A stretch of DNA of 64,000 bases from JBASNZ01 sp049657775 (GTDB lineage: Bacteria; Actinomycetota; Coriobacteriia; Anaerosomatales; Anaerosomataceae): NCBI GenBank assembly GCA_049657775.1, contig JBASNZ010000050.1, positions 1-64,000 on the forward strand, read 5' to 3'. The translations under genes and the position numbers were made by a program. The notes under the pieces are model-generated. The model was not told where the DNA came from, searched no databases, and worked only from the letters and a program-made list of their open reading frames with translations. Shown in pieces: positions 63,210 to 64,000 of the stretch (its first letter is position 1; each line of letters starts with the position of its first letter).

Positions 63210-64000
63210 ATGCATCGTAGCCACCGCCCGGCCATCCGGGCCCTCGCCGTCGCACTCGCAGCGGTCGCCCTGGTCTCGACCGCAACCCCGGCCTTCGCCG
63301 CCATCTCCCGCACGCTCGTCATGCAGCGAGCGCAGCGGTGGGTCGACGTGCCGATCCCTTACAGCCCCACCGCGTACCGGGATCTTGATGGGGTCACCGC
63401 GACCGTCTCGACCGGCTGGCGCACCGACTGTTCCGGATTCGTGTCGATGGCCTGGAACACCTCCAAACCCGGTTACTCCACGCGGACGCTCGATGATATC
63501 TCGGACCTCGTCACCAAAGAGGCGTTGCAGCCCGGCGACGCGATGGTAGCGTACGACCGGCACGCGGTGCTCTTTGGTGGATGGGCCGACGCCGCGCGCA
63601 CACAGTACTTCGCGTACGAGATGAGCTCCGGGGCGTCCAAGGGCACCGGCGATGGCACCGTCATGCGTGTCACGCCCTACCCGTACTGGCCGTCCTACTA
63701 TCCAAACGAGTTCAAGCCGTACCGGCTACGGAGCATCACGGCCAACATCGACTACTCGCAGGTGATCACCCCGATCGAGGGAACCAACCGCTACTCGACC
63801 GCCGTGGCTGCGTCCGCGAGCGCGTTTGACACCGGCACCGTCGACACGGTCGTTATCGCCTCGGGTGAGGACTGGCCGGACGCGCTGGGTGCAGCCGCGC
63901 TCGCGGGTGCGGTCGACGGGCCGGTACTGCTCACTCAGCGCGGCGCGCTGCCCACCGAGGTCCGCCGTGAGATCCTCCGGCTTGGCGCGTCCGAGGTCAT
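63210..64000 (+). CDS. Secreted NlpC/P60-like peptidase with CWB2 repeats (3' end outside window)
   Basis: ATG at 63210 with AGGAG upstream; the frame is open to the window end. A signal peptide ends near AFAAIS. Residues ~32-160 form an NlpC/P60-like domain with the catalytic Cys in WRTDCSGFVSMAW and a His in YDRHAVLFGG. From ~195 CWB2 repeats begin (PIEGTNRYSTAVA, DWPDALGAAALAGA). It likely cleaves peptidoglycan peptides or acts as a surface amidase while bound to the wall by its repeats. Confidence 0.9.
   Translation, partial: MHRSHRPAIRALAVALAAVALVSTATPAFAAISRTLVMQRAQRWVDVPIPYSPTAYRDLDGVTATVSTGWRTDCSGFVSMAWNTSKPGYSTRTLDDISDLVTKEALQPGDAMVAYDRHAVLFGGWADAARTQYFAYEMSSGASKGTGDGTVMRVTPYPYWPSYYPNEFKPYRLRSITANIDYSQVITPIEGTNRYSTAVAASASAFDTGTVDTVVIASGEDWPDALGAAALAGAVDGPVLLTQRGALPTEVRREILRLGASEV

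Overview
The window is a dense, high-GC bacterial chromosome segment with short intergenic gaps and strong Shine-Dalgarno sites. Several genes instead have a TAnnnT box exactly 6 nt before the ATG, as in leaderless transcripts. Three or four proteins carry cell-wall-binding repeat 2 (CWB2) modules. These occur beside rubrerythrin, a diheme cytochrome, DUF362 and TIGR00300 proteins, and a selenocysteine-containing MsrA. Together these suggest an anaerobic or microaerobic actinobacterium, most like the Coriobacteriia (Anaerosomatales/OPB41 type). This is inference: the window has no rRNA, tRNA or ribosomal-protein marker.

Layout. 0-4.6 kb: the end of a CWB2 surface protein, then an apparent operon (secreted sulfite-oxidase-like small protein, ECF S-like membrane protein, secreted beta-propeller, MotA/TolQ-like channel, DUF2149). 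4.7-10.4 kb: a minus-strand copper set (Cys-rich secreted protein, SafE-cupredoxin fusion, anchored cupredoxin, three-HMA CopA behind a CsoR-type operator). 10.7-20.5 kb: carbonic anhydrase, a 56-codon ORF, a spermidine-synthase-like enzyme, purB, rubrerythrin, a NarL-type two-component pair and a MacAB-like efflux operon. 20.7-31.7 kb: a PHP-glycosyltransferase fusion, a HAMP protein, a papain-like protein, MFS, CDGSH, a damaged CWB2-M28 peptidase, SulP and a frameshifted PAS-GGDEF gene. 31.9-41.1 kb: diheme cytochrome with a structured leader, DUF362 ferredoxin, decayed VOC and methyltransferase genes around a DODA dioxygenase, an ABC-2 exporter, a class V aminotransferase and dusB. 41-49.9 kb: a large FG-GAP/CWB2 surface protein, DUF1611, typA, a lipoprotein, HAD, YhhN, macro domain and cspA. 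50-57.7 kb: ATC hydrolase, radical SAM/SPASM, rsgA, flavin reductase, a GerMN lipoprotein next to a HerA-like remnant, a cyclase/AlkZ fusion and a 36-aa membrane peptide. 57.8-64 kb: LysR, a sensor kinase, msrB, selenoprotein msrA, TIGR00300 and the start of an NlpC/P60-CWB2 protein.

The clearest overlooked feature is msrA at 61007-61639 (minus). The catalytic Cys codon is an in-frame TGA, followed at the right distance by a SECIS-like hairpin with a GGUUC loop. An ordinary caller would start this gene at the internal GTG at 61552 and lose the active site.

A second theme is gene decay. Remnants of at least four families (GyrI-like, VOC, SAM methyltransferase, HerA-like DUF853) and two frameshifted larger genes sit between intact genes. 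No CRISPR array, insertion sequence, integrase or prophage gene was found.
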